A stretch of DNA of 64,000 nt from Corynebacterium sp. HMSC08A12 (GTDB lineage Bacteria > Actinomycetota > Actinomycetes > Mycobacteriales > Mycobacteriaceae): the NCBI RefSeq assembly GCF_001807485.1, contig NZ_KV789188.1:1-64000 (forward strand), in the 5' to 3' direction. Below, in pieces: positions 18,011 to 30,939 of this stretch. The position numbers and the translations under genes are program-made. Position 1 is the stretch's first letter; every line of letters starts with the position of its first letter. The notes beneath the pieces were generated by a model. The model had not been told where the DNA came from and made no database searches. It saw only the letters and a list, made by a program, of their open reading frames with translations.

Positions 18011-18706
18011 TTAGCTACCCATCAGCATCTGCACGCCCTCGAAGGCCAGGAAGGCGCCCAGCACGACGAAGATCACGCCGGCCACCATTTCGATGAAGGG
18101 GTTGATCCGCTGGATCTTCTCCGCTCCCGCGGCCACCGCCAGGGCGAATCCGCAGAACCACGCCACACCCACGACAGTCATCAGAACCAGTACCAGCAGC
18201 CGGTCCAGCAAGGACACGTCCACCGGGATGAACTGCGCGAACACCGAACCGAAGAACAGCAGCGCCTTGGGGTTGGAGAGGTTCGTCGCAAGCCCCAGGC
18301 GCCAGGAAGCGAGGTCCCCCAGCGGTGCACGCGCAGCAGCCTGTGCTCCATCTGCGGCCGTTGGGGCGCGGGTGGCGTCATTAATAGAAACAGTGGGCAA
18401 GACTGCCCGGGCGCGCCAATCCGCGTATCCGGAACGGAACGCGCCCTGGCCCATGTAGATCAGAAAACAGCCGCCGAACAGGTACAACACTGTCAGGATC
18501 CACGGGAAGGCCGCGATCAGCGCGGCCAGGCCCAGCATTGTGACCACCGGCCACAGCACATTGCCCGTGCAGATTCCCAGCGCCGCGAACACCGCCGAGC
18601 GGCGCGAACGGGCACCCAAACGAATGAGCTGCACGGTGTCCGGGCCTGGCATCGTAATGGCCAGCACCCAGGCACCGAGCAGCCCTAGGTAAGCGGCTAG
18701 GCTCAA
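18011..18706 (-). CDS. LysE/RhtB-family amino-acid exporter
   Basis: A 231-residue protein with about six membrane segments and the family N-terminus (AYLGLLGAWVLAITMPGPDTV), GARSRRSAVFAALG, and NLSNPKALLFFGSVFAQF. A central hydrophilic loop (about 105-135) holds a dispersed motif copy. Translation probably starts at TTG 18706, overlapping the gltD stop (TTGA), so expression is coupled to glutamate synthase. It could relieve overflow of an amino acid made with gltBD, but the substrate is not readable. Confidence 0.87.
   Translation of the reverse strand: MSLAAYLGLLGAWVLAITMPGPDTVQLIRLGARSRRSAVFAALGICTGNVLWPVVTMLGLAALIAAFPWILTVLYLFGGCFLIYMGQGAFRSGYADWRARAVLPTVSINDATRAPTAADGAQAAARAPLGDLASWRLGLATNLSNPKALLFFGSVFAQFIPVDVSLLDRLLVLVLMTVVGVAWFCGFALAVAAGAEKIQRINPFIEMVAGVIFVVLGAFLAFEGVQMLMGS
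18374..18392 (+). repeat. Dispersed GGCGTCA motif copy
   Basis: GGCGTCATTAATAGAAACA, in the variable cytoplasmic loop of the LysE-type exporter. Confidence 0.75.
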
Positions 18707-20241
18707 GCCTGCATCGCCACGTCAGTCGGGTTGATCGGGCGCGGCAGGGCGGTCTCGCCCATCAGCTCGCGGTCCAGCTCCGCGGCGGCGGAACGGCCCT
18801 CGGAGATGCCCCACACGATCAGGGACTGGCCACGGCCCGCGTCGCCGGCGACGAACACCGGAATGTCCGCGAACTCAGCGTTGGTGGGCTGGGCGCGGAA
18901 GGTGTCGTCGCGCTCGAGGCGGCCGCGCTCGCCGATCTGCAGGCCCAGGTCCCGCACCACCGGGGTCTCCTCGACGGAGACGAAGCCCATCGCCAGCAGC
19001 ACCAGGTCGGCATCCATCTCGAAGTCGGACTCCGGGATGTTCTCCAGGCCGTTCTCGCCGAAGCGGCACTCGGCGCCCTTCAGGCCGGTGACCTTCTCGC
19101 CGTCGCCGGTGATCTCCACCGTGTTGATGGAGTAGCGGCGGATGCCCAGCTCGTCGCCCGGCTGGCGCTCGGCCAGGCCCAGGGCGGCGATCTCGTCGGC
19201 GGACTCGTTGCCGGTCACGCGGTACTCACCCTCCTCGTGGGCGGACGCCACGCGCCAGATGCGCGGGTAGGTCGGCCACGGGGTGGAGGCACCGCGGGTC
19301 TTCGGCGGCTTCGGGGTGATGTCGAACTGGGACACAGAGATGGCGCCCTGGCGCAGCGCGGTGCCGAAGCAGTCGGTACCGGTATCGCCACCGCCGATGA
19401 TCACCACGCGCTTGCCCTTGGCGTTGATGGTGGATTCCTCGCGGTCGCCTTCGCAGACCTTGTTGGCCTCCGGCAGGTACTCCATCGCCTGGTAGACACC
19501 CTTCAGGTCGCGACCCACGACGGGCAGATCGCGGCCGACGGTGGAGCCGATGGCGACGATCACGCCGTCGAACTCCTTCAGCTGCTCGCCGGTCGGCGAG
19601 GTGTTGACGACGAACTTCGTGCCCTCGGCCTCCATCTGCTCCAGACGGCGGTCGATCCACTTCTTTTCCATCTTGTACTCGGGCACGCCGTAGCGCATCA
19701 GGCCACCGATGCGGTCGGCGCGCTCGAAGACAGTGACGTCGTGGCCCGCGCGGGTCAGCTGCTGTGCGGCGGCCAGCCCGGCCGGGCCGGAGCCCACGAC
19801 GGCCACGCGCTGGCCGGTCTTGAAGCTCGGCTTGATCGGCTTGACCCAGCCTTCCTTCCAGGCGTGCTCAACGATGGTGTACTCGACGGTCTTGATGTTC
19901 ACCGGGTCGTCGCCGATACCCAGCACACATGCGCCTTCGCAGGGTGCGGGGCACAGACGGCCGGTGAACTCCGGGAAGTTGTTGGTGGCGTGCAGGCGGT
20001 CGTAGGCCTCGCGCCAGTTGCCCTTGCGCACCAGGTCGTTCCACTCGGGGATGATGTTGCCCAGCGGGCAGCCATCGTGGCAGAACGGGATGCCGCAGTC
20101 CATGCAACGGCTGGCCTGGGTCTGCACCTTGTCGTCGGAGAAGTCCTCGTAGACCTCGTTCCAATCCAGCAGGCGCAGCGGGACGGGTCGGTGTGCCGCC
20201 GACTCGCGGCGGTGCTTCAGAAATCCGCGTGGATCAGCCAT
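18703..20241 (-). CDS. gltD: Glutamate synthase small subunit
   Basis: The 512-residue NADPH-dependent beta subunit of GOGAT. It passes electrons from NADPH through FAD to the large subunit. The N-terminal cysteine clusters (CMDCGIPFCHDGCPLG and CPAPCEGACVLG) bind 4Fe-4S centres. The FAD site is VAVVGSGPAGLAAAQQL, and the NADPH site is VVIIGGGDTGTDCFG. The C-terminal VFVAGDAGRGQSLIVWGI is the second FAD contact. It directly follows gltB, with stop and start codons adjacent. Confidence 0.96.
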   Translation of the reverse strand: MADPRGFLKHRRESAAHRPVPLRLLDWNEVYEDFSDDKVQTQASRCMDCGIPFCHDGCPLGNIIPEWNDLVRKGNWREAYDRLHATNNFPEFTGRLCPAPCEGACVLGIGDDPVNIKTVEYTIVEHAWKEGWVKPIKPSFKTGQRVAVVGSGPAGLAAAQQLTRAGHDVTVFERADRIGGLMRYGVPEYKMEKKWIDRRLEQMEAEGTKFVVNTSPTGEQLKEFDGVIVAIGSTVGRDLPVVGRDLKGVYQAMEYLPEANKVCEGDREESTINAKGKRVVIIGGGDTGTDCFGTALRQGAISVSQFDITPKPPKTRGASTPWPTYPRIWRVASAHEEGEYRVTGNESADEIAALGLAERQPGDELGIRRYSINTVEITGDGEKVTGLKGAECRFGENGLENIPESDFEMDADLVLLAMGFVSVEETPVVRDLGLQIGERGRLERDDTFRAQPTNAEFADIPVFVAGDAGRGQSLIVWGISEGRSAAAELDRELMGETALPRPINPTDVAMQA

Positions 20242-24849
<4,608 letters not shown>

Positions 24850-25202
24850 GATTTACGGCCTAACTTTCGTCACAAGTACTGCATTTGCATATGCGAATAA
24901 AGTTGCAATCGGACCGCCGGTCTGGTGGTGACGTGAGTCTCCGCCAAGAAACAGCTGTAGTTCCGGTCACACCATTTCGTCTTGGGTTATCTAGAGTGCA
25001 CCCGTCGGTACGAGCAGACAAAATTAGGCTTGCCTTGCTCTTTCTAGCCTCACATTTGTGTGTGATCGAAGTCACGCTGAACTGCGACGATCGTCATACA
25101 TTACTCACATTTTGATACATACTTTAACGCGCAGCAGTGTGAATGCTCTCGGTTTCTTCAAAAGCCCCACAGGTTTTTGCGCAGTTAGAGATAATTGCGC
25201 CC
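24850..25202. promoter_or_regulatory. Divergent gltB / fadH control region
   Basis: A 353-base gap without a gene. It holds a 16-base near-palindrome, ATTTGCATATGCGAAT (24883-24898, one mismatched pair), 34 bases upstream of gltB. A GlxR-type site lies at 25061. A weak DtxR-like stretch (TTAGGCTTGCCTTGC at 25024) is not convincing. Confidence 0.6.
25061..25076. promoter_or_regulatory. GlxR-type site between gltB and fadH
   Basis: TGTGATCGAAGTCACG matches TGTGA-N6-TCACA except for the last base. It could serve either divergent promoter. gltB is, to my knowledge, a GlxR target in C. glutamicum; use here is inferred. Confidence 0.7.
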
Positions 25203-27536
25203 ATGACCAACCAGCCTTCCAGCAACTCCTCTGACGCTTCCGTCCGCACCCTACTGCCGCTGACTACGGCACCGGGTGCCACCGCTCTCACCGCCACCCC
25301 GGTGGAAGATCCCGCCACCGCCTACAAGACCCTCCTCTCCCCTATCCAGGTAGGAAAGACCACCTTCCGCAACCGCGTGATCATGGGCTCCATGCACACC
25401 GGCCTGGAGGATTCCATCGAGGACGTGCCGAAGCTCGCCGCCTTCTACGCCGCCCGCGCCGAAGGTGGCGTGGCCGCGATGGTCACCGGCGGCTACCCGC
25501 CAGTCCTGGAGGGCAACCTGACCCCCTACGGCACTCCGTTTAACACCCCGGAGATCGCCGAGGCTCACCGCGAGATCACCGACGCAGTACACGCCGGCGG
25601 CGCGAAAATCCTGCTGCAGCTGCTGCACGCCGGCCGCTATGGCTACCACCCGATGGCGGAGTCCGCCTCCGCCTCGCAGTCGCCGATCAGCCCCTTCCCC
25701 GCCCGCGAGATCGCGACCGAGGACGTTGAAAAGCTTATTGACGCCTACGCCGCCTCCGCCGCACTCGCTGCCGACGCAGGCTACGACGGCGTGCAGGTGA
25801 TGGGCTCCGAGGGTTACCTGATTAACCAGTTCCTCGCGGAGCGCACGAACCAGCGCACTGACAAGTGGGGAGGCTCGGTGGAGAACCGCCAGCGCTTCCC
25901 CGTGGAGATCATTAAGGCCATCCGCGCAAAGGTGCCGGAGGACTTCGTCATCGACTACCGCATCTCCGTGCTGGAGCTGGTCGAGGGCGGCCAGAGCCAG
26001 GAGGAGATCCTGCAGCTGGCCAAGAAGATCGAGGAGGCCGGGGCTGACCTGCTGAGCTCCGGTGTGGGCTGGCATGAGGCGCAGATCCCGACCATCGTGA
26101 CCTCCGTGCCCCGTGGCGCCTTTGCCTGGGCAACCCAGAAGGTGCGCGAGCACGTAAACATCCCTGTGGTGGCCTCCAACCGCATCAACACCCCGGAGGT
26201 TGCCGAGGCCATCCTCGACGGCAGCTGGGACGGTGGCGACGGCGAGCCCGCCGGCACCCCGCAGGCCGACCTGGTCTCCATGGCTCGCCCGCTGCTGGCC
26301 GACCCAGAGTTCGTCAACCGCGCTGCACGCGGCCTGAACACCGAGATCAACCACTGCATCGCCTGCAACCAGGCCTGCCTGGACCACACCTTCGAGAACA
26401 AGCGGGCGACCTGCCTGGTTAACCCTCGCGCCGCCTACGAGACCGAGCTGGAGCTGCTACCCGCACAGGGCACCAAGAAGGTCGGCGTGATCGGCGGTGG
26501 CGTGGCCGGGCTCTTCGCTGCTGAGGCGCTGGCGCTGCGCGGCCACGATGTCACCGTCTTCGAAGCGGCTGACACCCTGGGTGGCCAGTTCAACCTGGCG
26601 ATGCGCGTGCCGGGCAAGGAAGAGTTCGTACAGGCGCTATACGCGGTGGTCAACCGCCTGGAGGGCCTGAAGGTGAACATCTCCACCGGCAAGGCCGTTA
26701 CCCCGGAGGAGCTTAAGACCGACGGCTTCGAGGAAGTTGTTGTGGCCACGGGCGTGCGCCCGCGCATCCCGGAGTTCCCGGGCGTGAACGAAGGCCTAGA
26801 GGGCAAGATCGACGGCGTGACCGTCGCCACCTACGCCGAGCTAATCTCCGGAAAGAAGGCGCCGGGCGAGTACGTCGCCGTCATCGGCGCTGGCGGCATT
26901 GGCTACGACGTGGCGGAGTTCCTGCTGGAGGATCGCCAGGGCGCGCCGCAGTCCCTGACCTCCTGGAACAGCCAGTGGGGCGTGGTCGAGGACTCGGATG
27001 TGCACGGCAACCTCTCCTCCCCGCAGCCGGAGCGCCCGCAGCGCCGCGTGGTGATGCTGCAGCGTAAGCCGACCCGCATGGGCCGCACGCTGGGCAAGAC
27101 GACCGGCTGGGTACACCGCGCGGCGGTGGCCATGGGCGGCACGGAGCAGATCGTGAGCGTGACCTACGAGAAGATCGATTCCGACGGCCTGCACATCACC
27201 GTCCCGGTGGAGGATCCGCAGGTCACCCTGAAGAAGATCAAGCAGATCAAGTCCGGCACCTTCGAGGGCCGCACGCTGGATCGCGCCGAAAAGCAGGAGC
27301 TGCTGGAGCAGATCGAGCGTGAGACCAAGGAGAACCGCGAAGAGCGCGTGATCAACGTGGACACGGTCGTGCTGTGCACGGGCCAGGAGTCCGTGCGCCC
27401 GGAGGGTGCCGAGAAGAGCGACGCCGAGCAGGACGACACCTCTAACGTCCACATCATCGGCGGCGCGGATGTCGCCGCGGAGCTGGACGCCAAGCGCGCG
27501 ATCCGCCAGGCCGTGGAGCTGGCCGCACGACTCTAA
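25203..27536 (+). CDS. fadH: 2,4-dienoyl-CoA reductase-like FMN/FAD/Fe-S oxidoreductase
   Basis: A protein of about 777 residues with the FadH layout. The OYE-type FMN TIM barrel spans about residues 30-380 (LHAGRYGYHP, GSEGYLINQFLAERTN, SSGVGWHEAQIPTI with the catalytic-type Tyr and His). The 4Fe-4S cluster is CIACNQACLDHTFENKRATC (C-x2-C-x3-C-x11-C). FAD/NADPH-binding halves follow (GVIGGGVAGLFAAEAL and VIGAGGIGYDVAEFLL). The family reduces dienoyl-CoA intermediates from unsaturated fatty acids, which suits a lipid-using corynebacterium. It is about 100 residues longer than E. coli FadH because of the N-terminal extension and two loops. ATG 25143 is an alternative start. Confidence 0.88.
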   Translation: MTNQPSSNSSDASVRTLLPLTTAPGATALTATPVEDPATAYKTLLSPIQVGKTTFRNRVIMGSMHTGLEDSIEDVPKLAAFYAARAEGGVAAMVTGGYPPVLEGNLTPYGTPFNTPEIAEAHREITDAVHAGGAKILLQLLHAGRYGYHPMAESASASQSPISPFPAREIATEDVEKLIDAYAASAALAADAGYDGVQVMGSEGYLINQFLAERTNQRTDKWGGSVENRQRFPVEIIKAIRAKVPEDFVIDYRISVLELVEGGQSQEEILQLAKKIEEAGADLLSSGVGWHEAQIPTIVTSVPRGAFAWATQKVREHVNIPVVASNRINTPEVAEAILDGSWDGGDGEPAGTPQADLVSMARPLLADPEFVNRAARGLNTEINHCIACNQACLDHTFENKRATCLVNPRAAYETELELLPAQGTKKVGVIGGGVAGLFAAEALALRGHDVTVFEAADTLGGQFNLAMRVPGKEEFVQALYAVVNRLEGLKVNISTGKAVTPEELKTDGFEEVVVATGVRPRIPEFPGVNEGLEGKIDGVTVATYAELISGKKAPGEYVAVIGAGGIGYDVAEFLLEDRQGAPQSLTSWNSQWGVVEDSDVHGNLSSPQPERPQRRVVMLQRKPTRMGRTLGKTTGWVHRAAVAMGGTEQIVSVTYEKIDSDGLHITVPVEDPQVTLKKIKQIKSGTFEGRTLDRAEKQELLEQIERETKENREERVINVDTVVLCTGQESVRPEGAEKSDAEQDDTSNVHIIGGADVAAELDAKRAIRQAVELAARL

Positions 27537-28195
27537 GTCGCAGGCTCCACCACCCGGTCGTCGACCATGCCGATAGCCTGCATCAGCGCGTAGCAGGTGG
27601 TGGGGCCGACGAATTGAAATCCCCGGCGTTTTAGCTCCTTCGCCAGCGCCTTGGATTCCGGCGAGGTCGAGGGCACCCCATCCAGCGATGTCGGACGGGA
27701 GTGCTCCGCCGGGGTAAACGACCACACGAGTACGGGCAGACCCGGCGCCAGCCGGTTGGCCGCCCCGCCCAGAACGTCGCGGGCGGGCGAATCCTCCGGC
27801 AATTCTTGATATTCCTCCGCTCGCCGCAGCTCCAGCGTCGCCTTGGCGTTTTCGTAGAGCGCTTCGTGCTTGCGGGCATTACGAATCAAGCGTTCATCCT
27901 GCAGAGCAGCGCGCCTTTGGGGCTCGCTCATTTCGGTGATGCGCTGGGCGTCAAAAAGAAAGAACACAGAGCGAAAATCCCTCCGCTTGCGCAGGATAGT
28001 GGCCCACGACAACCCGGATTGGAAGCCTTCGAGGGCGATGCGCTCCAGCAGGCCGTGTTCGGTGATGACGGGGCGACCCCACTCGTTGTCGTAGTAGTCC
28101 AGCTCAATCTCGCTGCGGTAGGCCCACGGCGGACGGGCGACTCCCGATTCATCGACGAGCTGCCCGGTGCTGGTGGTGAGAAGTTGGCCTTCCAT
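27533..28195 (-). CDS. tag: DNA-3-methyladenine glycosylase I (Tag family)
   Basis: A 220-residue base-excision repair enzyme that removes 3-methyladenine. Family motifs are YYDNEWGRPV with the catalytic-region Glu, LEGFQSGLSWATILRKR, and KRRGFQFVGPTTCYALMQAIGMV. ATG 28195 has a good AAAGGAA ribosome site; longer upstream frames are not needed. The four zinc ligands of the E. coli enzyme (an N-terminal Cys, the His before DNEWG, and the C-terminal His and Cys) are all absent. The equivalent positions read YYDNEWG and DDRVVEP. The gene converges with fadH and overlaps its stop by two bases. Confidence 0.92.
   Translation of the reverse strand: MEGQLLTTSTGQLVDESGVARPPWAYRSEIELDYYDNEWGRPVITEHGLLERIALEGFQSGLSWATILRKRRDFRSVFFLFDAQRITEMSEPQRRAALQDERLIRNARKHEALYENAKATLELRRAEEYQELPEDSPARDVLGGAANRLAPGLPVLVWSFTPAEHSRPTSLDGVPSTSPESKALAKELKRRGFQFVGPTTCYALMQAIGMVDDRVVEPAT
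27947..27965 (+). repeat. Dispersed GGCGTCA motif copy
   Basis: GGCGTCAAAAAGAAAGAAC, one of the two best matches to the consensus. It lies inside tag (antisense to FFLFDAQ). Confidence 0.85.
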
Positions 28196-28657
28196 CGGGT
28201 TCCTTTCAACTACGGCCAAGAACATGTGCCAAACATGTGGCCTGGAATTCAGTGTGCAGTGTTTGATGTGCGGAATTTGGTGCGCGCTCGCGAGCGCTGG
28301 TAGACATTCAACAGCGTAACCAAAAGGTGGGACGGGTTGGCGTGTAAGACGGCCACCAACCCATCCAATTAGCAGGGTTATCCACAGACAGCTCGGACTG
28401 TGAATAACCCTACTTAGGGGTGGAACACTTGAGGCTCACCTGGCATTACACCCCTGGAATTGGGACAGTCCCGAAACGAAAGAAGCGACAATACTAAGCT
28501 TAAAGAAACCCAACAGTTTCGACTGTTCGTTCCTCTTACCCTTTAAGCTTTCGTAGGGCTATACACAGCCCTGCAGAAGTTATGCAAAATTTCGCCGCCA
28601 CTGAACATGCAGCTGAAACAGCACGAACCGCTAAGATCTACGAACCGGAGAAGACCG
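28196..28657. other. Long intergenic region, tag to small membrane protein
   Basis: About 460 bases without a supported gene. It contains a direct repeat of AACATGTG with an 11-base period (28221-28239) just upstream of tag, a candidate operator. A strong inverted repeat made of two DnaA boxes is listed separately. A short GGGACAGTCCC palindrome lies at 28461-28471. Confidence 0.6.
28374..28411. promoter_or_regulatory. Inverted pair of DnaA boxes
   Basis: Fourteen-base arms, AGGGTTATCCACAG and CTGTGAATAACCCT, separated by ten bases with one mismatch. Each arm contains a consensus DnaA box: TTATCCACA on plus (28378-28386) and TTATTCACA on minus (28399-28407). There is no T-run, so it is not an obvious terminator. 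It may be a DnaA-binding or titration site away from oriC. Confidence 0.65.
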
Positions 28658-28963
28658 ATGGAAAGCCAGCAACGCGATACGGGCACGTTCCGGGCGGTAT
28701 CCGTCCAACGTGGCGGCTTCGTCGATGAGACGGGCACACCGGCCGTAGACCCACAGAAAAAAGGCCCCCAACCGACGGTTGAGGCGCCTCTGCAGAAAGA
28801 GTCCAAAAGTGGCCCTTTCCGCTCCTATTTCCTTATTGGCACGCTGATTCTTATCATCTGCGCGCTCATTATCCTGCTTCTCGTAATGTGGCTGGGCTTG
28901 GGCCTAGAAAACGAAAGCGCACGCTTGGGCGAAGGTGCGCTTTCTATGTTGCTGGTGGGCTAA
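28658..28963 (+). CDS. Small single-pass membrane protein
   Basis: About 101 residues. A polar N-terminal half (about 65 residues, MESQQRDTGTF onward, ending in QKESKSGP) is followed by a strong membrane helix (YFLIGTLILIICALIILLL) and a short tail. ATG 28658 is preceded by GGAGAAG. No family is recognised. The last codons overlap a perfect ten-base hairpin, so the terminator seems to be embedded in the coding end. Confidence 0.65.
   Translation: MESQQRDTGTFRAVSVQRGGFVDETGTPAVDPQKKGPQPTVEAPLQKESKSGPFRSYFLIGTLILIICALIILLLVMWLGLGLENESARLGEGALSMLLVG
28918..28949 (+). terminator. Hairpin overlapping the end of the small membrane gene
   Basis: GAAAGCGCAC and GTGCGCTTTC form a perfect inverted repeat around a 12-base spacer. 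The downstream arm ends in TTTCT, which looks like a weak terminator inside the last codons. Confidence 0.5.
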
Positions 28964-29006
28964 ACCCCGGCTCCAGCTCGTAACGGCAGTTACTTCTTGC
29001 GGTTAC

Positions 29007-29324
29007 CTACTTCTTGCGGTTGCCGGTGACCAGGCCGACGATGAACAGCAGGATGCAGGCACCCAGCAGGCAGGTCAGGAAGCTCCAGAACATGCCGCCG
29101 CTACCGACTCCCAGCAGGCCGAGAACCCAGCCACCCAGGAAGCCGCCGATGATGCCGACGACGATGTTGAGGAAGAAGCCCATCTGCTCGTCGGTGCCCA
29201 TGATCTTGGAACCGATCCAGCCGGCCAGGCCACCGATAATGATCCAACCGAACATGCCCAGCGGGGGCACTGCAGAGCCTTCAGCGAGTAGGAAAGTGTT
29301 TGCCGCAAGAGTTTCAGTAATCAT
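29007..29324 (-). CDS. GlsB/YeaQ/YmgE-family small membrane protein
   Basis: A 105-residue protein with three Gly-rich membrane segments (MFGWIIIGGLAGWIGSKIMG, FFLNIVVGIIGGFLGGWVLGLL and a third ending GLVTGNRKK). That is the transglycosylase-associated or GlsB-type family, of unsettled function and often stress-induced. The N-terminal 23 residues before MFGW are unusual and the start could be internal. A 17-base period duplication (28991-29021) repeats the final codons and stop just downstream of the gene. Confidence 0.85.
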   Translation of the reverse strand: MITETLAANTFLLAEGSAVPPLGMFGWIIIGGLAGWIGSKIMGTDEQMGFFLNIVVGIIGGFLGGWVLGLLGVGSGGMFWSFLTCLLGACILLFIVGLVTGNRKK

Positions 29325-29411
29325 GGTGCCCAGTCTACCGACCGTGAGCAGGAACTTCTACGGCCCGAACTTCAGCTAGCAACTCCAGCTAGCCAGAATT
29401 TCCCAATCCAA

Positions 29412-29440
29412 TTGGCAGCTTCTTCACATATATGTATAGT
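29412..29440 (+). promoter_or_regulatory. Promoter of the secreted esterase gene
   Basis: TTGGCA (29412-29417), a 17-base spacer, and TATAGT (29435-29440). The expected start site coincides with GTG 29448, so the mRNA is probably leaderless. Confidence 0.7.
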
Positions 29441-29447
29441 CACATTC

Positions 29448-30518
29448 GTGAATCGATCTCTTAGTTCCTTCTTGTCTTCCTTTCAGCGCATTGCCGTAGC
29501 GCTGTCGCTGGTGCTGGCCACCGCGTTCGGTACCACGGGCGTGGCTACCTACAACGCACCGGAGGCAAACGCTGCCCCGCAGGGCTCCGTCCCGCCGCTA
29601 CCCCAGCTGCCGCCCATGCCGCAGCTGCCCCCGATGCCGGAGCTACCGCCACTGCCCGCTGGCTCTGCTGACCTGCAGCGCATGCTCCAGCCCCCGGCTC
29701 CGAGTAAGCCGGCTGGCCCGCAGCGCGTCAACACCGCCAAGCCGGCCCCGCGTGTTGGCAACGGCCACCAGACCAGCGTGTACACCCGTTCCGCTGGCTA
29801 CAACCGTCGCTACATCCTGGAGATGCCGACGCACTACAACCCGGCGCGTCCCACTCCGGTGATCTTCGGCTTCGACGGCTGGCGCGATACCCCGGAGAAC
29901 TTCCGCCGCTACTCCCGCCTGTACGAGACCGGTGCTCGCCAGCAGGCCATCAAGATCTTCCCGGAGTCCATCAAGCACGGCTGGGAGGGTGCCCCTTACG
30001 CAGTGGTAAAGGGCGGCACTGATCTGAAGTTCATCCTGCAGATCATCGATGAGATCGACCGCACCTACAACATCGACCGTGGCCGCATCTACGCCACCGG
30101 TCACTCCAACGGCGGCGGCATGACTGCCGTCGTGGCTTGCCACCTGCCGCACGTCTTCGCTGGTGCCGCTGCCGTCGGCGGTGCTTACTACGATCCGGTG
30201 AACATGGGCTGCAAGAACCGCGCAATCCCGTTCCTGATCATGCATGGCCGTGGCGACACGATGATGAAGATCAACGGTGGCTACCGCCACAACGGCGCCC
30301 ACTACCTGGCTGTTCGCGACCTGGTGGGTAGCTACGCGAAGCGTAACGGCTGCGGCTACCCGCCGCGCGTCACCCGCATCCGGGGTGGCGAGCGCCACGT
30401 GTACCCCTGCGCTCGCAAGGAGCTGCAGCTGATTCTGAACCCGCAGAACCACACCTGGAACCGCGTTCCGGATGCTTCCCAGGAGGTCTGGAACTTCCTG
30501 TCGCGCCAGCGCCTCTAG
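29448..30518 (+). CDS. Secreted PHB-depolymerase/feruloyl-esterase-type hydrolase
   Basis: About 356 residues. A signal peptide (RIAVALSLVLATAFGTTGV to ANA, cleaved near residue 46) is followed by a Pro/Leu/Met-rich linker with PPLPQLP-like repeats. The alpha/beta-hydrolase domain of the LpqC/esterase-PHB family follows. The nucleophile motif is GHSNGGGMTA, the oxyanion region is YILEMPTHYNP, and a C-terminal NHTWNRVPDAS supplies the His. It would cleave an ester outside the cell; the natural substrate is unknown. GTG 29448 is chosen because the promoter places the transcript start there. Confidence 0.85.
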   Translation: MNRSLSSFLSSFQRIAVALSLVLATAFGTTGVATYNAPEANAAPQGSVPPLPQLPPMPQLPPMPELPPLPAGSADLQRMLQPPAPSKPAGPQRVNTAKPAPRVGNGHQTSVYTRSAGYNRRYILEMPTHYNPARPTPVIFGFDGWRDTPENFRRYSRLYETGARQQAIKIFPESIKHGWEGAPYAVVKGGTDLKFILQIIDEIDRTYNIDRGRIYATGHSNGGGMTAVVACHLPHVFAGAAAVGGAYYDPVNMGCKNRAIPFLIMHGRGDTMMKINGGYRHNGAHYLAVRDLVGSYAKRNGCGYPPRVTRIRGGERHVYPCARKELQLILNPQNHTWNRVPDASQEVWNFLSRQRL

Positions 30519-30543
30519 CGCGATTGGCTAGATAGCCGGCGCC

Positions 30544-30927
30544 TTAGCTTTCCAGCTGGGGTGCCAGCCAATCTCGGAGCACAACCGCATGGTTGTGCTC
30601 TTTTTCTTTCGCGGCATACAGCAGCAGGAGCTCCGGAGCGCCTTCCTCAGTCGCCCGCTCCTGGTAGTCGCGCAATTCGGTCAGGGCATCGTCCAGTTCC
30701 CCTGCGGCTTTCCGTTCCTCCAGCTCCGCCACGTACTTCTCGCGGAACTCGGCAAAGCTCAAACCATTGTGGAACTCTCGGCGCAGGTCGCTGCTGGGCG
30801 TTAGTTCTTTCGGCCAGCCGGCCAAATCTAGGCTTTCTTTCTTGACGCCCCTAGGCCACAACCGGTCCACTAAATACAGACCTTGGCGCTGTCGGTCGCG
30901 CCAGTCGTACACGCGGTCGATGTCCAT
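30544..30927 (-). CDS. DUF488-family protein
   Basis: A 127-residue cytoplasmic protein of the YeaO/DUF488 type: the N-terminal VYDWRDRQRQGLYLVDRLWPRGVKKE, then LAGWPKELTPSSDLRREFHNG and the LLLLYAAKEKEHNHAVVL core. The function is unknown. AGGAGG seven bases upstream supports ATG 30927. It lies 12 bases after the nitronate monooxygenase stop, so the two form an operon. A good dispersed motif copy overlaps the RGVKKES codons. Confidence 0.88.
   Translation of the reverse strand: MDIDRVYDWRDRQRQGLYLVDRLWPRGVKKESLDLAGWPKELTPSSDLRREFHNGLSFAEFREKYVAELEERKAAGELDDALTELRDYQERATEEGAPELLLLYAAKEKEHNHAVVLRDWLAPQLES
30831..30849 (-). repeat. Dispersed GGCGTCA motif copy
   Basis: Minus-strand GGCGTCAAGAAAGAAAGCC, within the DUF488 gene, in frame as GVKKES. 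Confidence 0.8.
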
Positions 30928-30939
30928 GCGGTTTCCTCC

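Noticed and set aside
25024..25040. DtxR-like sequence TTAGGCTTGCCTTGC
   Set aside because: Only about 10 of 16 informative positions fit, and no iron gene adjoins.
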